Under the pieces are notes generated by a model. The model made no database searches and was not told where the DNA came from. It saw only the letters and a list, made by a program, of their open reading frames with translations. The position numbers and the translations under genes were made by a program. Below, piece by piece: positions 11,499 through 11,717 of a DNA stretch of 11,717 nucleotides (position 1 is the first letter of the stretch; every line of letters starts with the position of its first letter). Source of the DNA: DASULK01 sp036278255 (lineage in GTDB: Bacteria; Actinomycetota; Actinomycetes; Mycobacteriales; Micromonosporaceae); contig DASULK010000182.1 of the NCBI GenBank assembly GCA_036278255.1, positions 1 through 11,717 on the forward strand, read 5' to 3'.

Positions 11499-11717
11499 GT
11501 GCGCAGTGCAGGTGGCGAGCCACACCCGCTGAAGCTCGCCGCCGGCAGCCTGGTGTGCCAACGTTCTCGTCATCTTCCTGGCAGCGCTGCGGCTTCTGCT
11601 TCCCGGCGCGGACTTGCCGTTCGTCTTCCACCAGGCCATGCGGGTCGGGCTTGTCGGTACGGGCATTGTGCTGTTGGGCGTCATGCTGGCCTGGGCTTCG
11701 ATCCGTGAGAAGCAACT
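11499..11717 (+). pseudogene. Membrane protein gene, frameshifted near its start and cut by the window edge
   Basis: One base after the NIPSNAP stop, a GTG frame reads VRSAGGEPHPLKLAAGSLV. From 11557 a different frame continues as ANVLVIFLAALRLLLPGADL, FVFHQAMRVG, then LVGTGIVLLGVMLAWASIRE. The second frame has two clear hydrophobic segments and protein-like composition but no start codon of its own before the stop at 11530-11532. Joining the two requires removal of one base near 11556. This suggests a small two-helix membrane protein broken by a frameshift. It could instead be an intact gene starting at an inner ATG (within HQAMRVG), or contain a sequencing error. The sequence beyond 11717 is unseen. 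Confidence 0.4.

Noticed and set aside
1..11717. CRISPR arrays, insertion-sequence ends or a transposase
   Set aside because: I saw no regularly spaced repeats and no transposase motif on either strand; the only mobile-element traces are the tRNA core and integrase stub.

Overview
The window is high-GC DNA with strong G/C preference at third codon positions, GTG/TTG starts, and actinobacterial families (F420-type luciferase-like oxidoreductase, FrnE-type DsbA protein, SufE, NIPSNAP, MerR/MFS pair). The most likely source is an actinomycete chromosome, perhaps Micromonosporaceae. That family-level guess rests on general resemblance only.

Region 1 (1-657) ends in an integration scar. A class I methyltransferase gene runs off the left edge, followed by a short direct repeat and then the 3' half of a tRNA-Ala(UGC), from anticodon loop to CCA, with no 5' half. 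This is the signature left where an integrative element entered the 3' end of a tRNA gene.

Region 2 (658-2212) is a decay zone. It holds the last ~48 codons of a tyrosine integrase, a monooxygenase-domain gene stopped by an in-frame TAG behind a well-preserved MerR-type promoter, and a small membrane-protein gene with frameshifts. An apparently intact Imm51-like immunity gene and a fragment of an unrecognised gene follow.

Region 3 (2213-5032) carries small accessory genes: a 227-residue protein of unknown function, a second methyltransferase, a hypothetical protein whose end overlaps a convergent Nudix hydrolase gene by 62 bp, and a small membrane protein.

Region 4 (5029-6789) is a divergent MerR regulator/MFS exporter module. 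The exporter promoter has the long 19-20 bp spacer typical of MerR control, and the small membrane gene is coupled to the exporter by an ATGA overlap.

Region 5 (6816-11717) looks like ordinary chromosome: a luciferase-like oxidoreductase, an alpha/beta hydrolase with a palindromic operator, a YbaK-type deacylase, a SufE-FrnE pair (sulfur/thiol chemistry), a NIPSNAP protein, and a possibly frameshifted membrane-protein gene at the right edge.

A recurring feature is leaderless transcription: six start codons have a TANNNT hexamer 6-7 nt upstream and no ribosome binding site. I found no convincing new multi-gene system. The most interesting parts are the tRNA/integrase scar with its decay zone and the regulatory sites.
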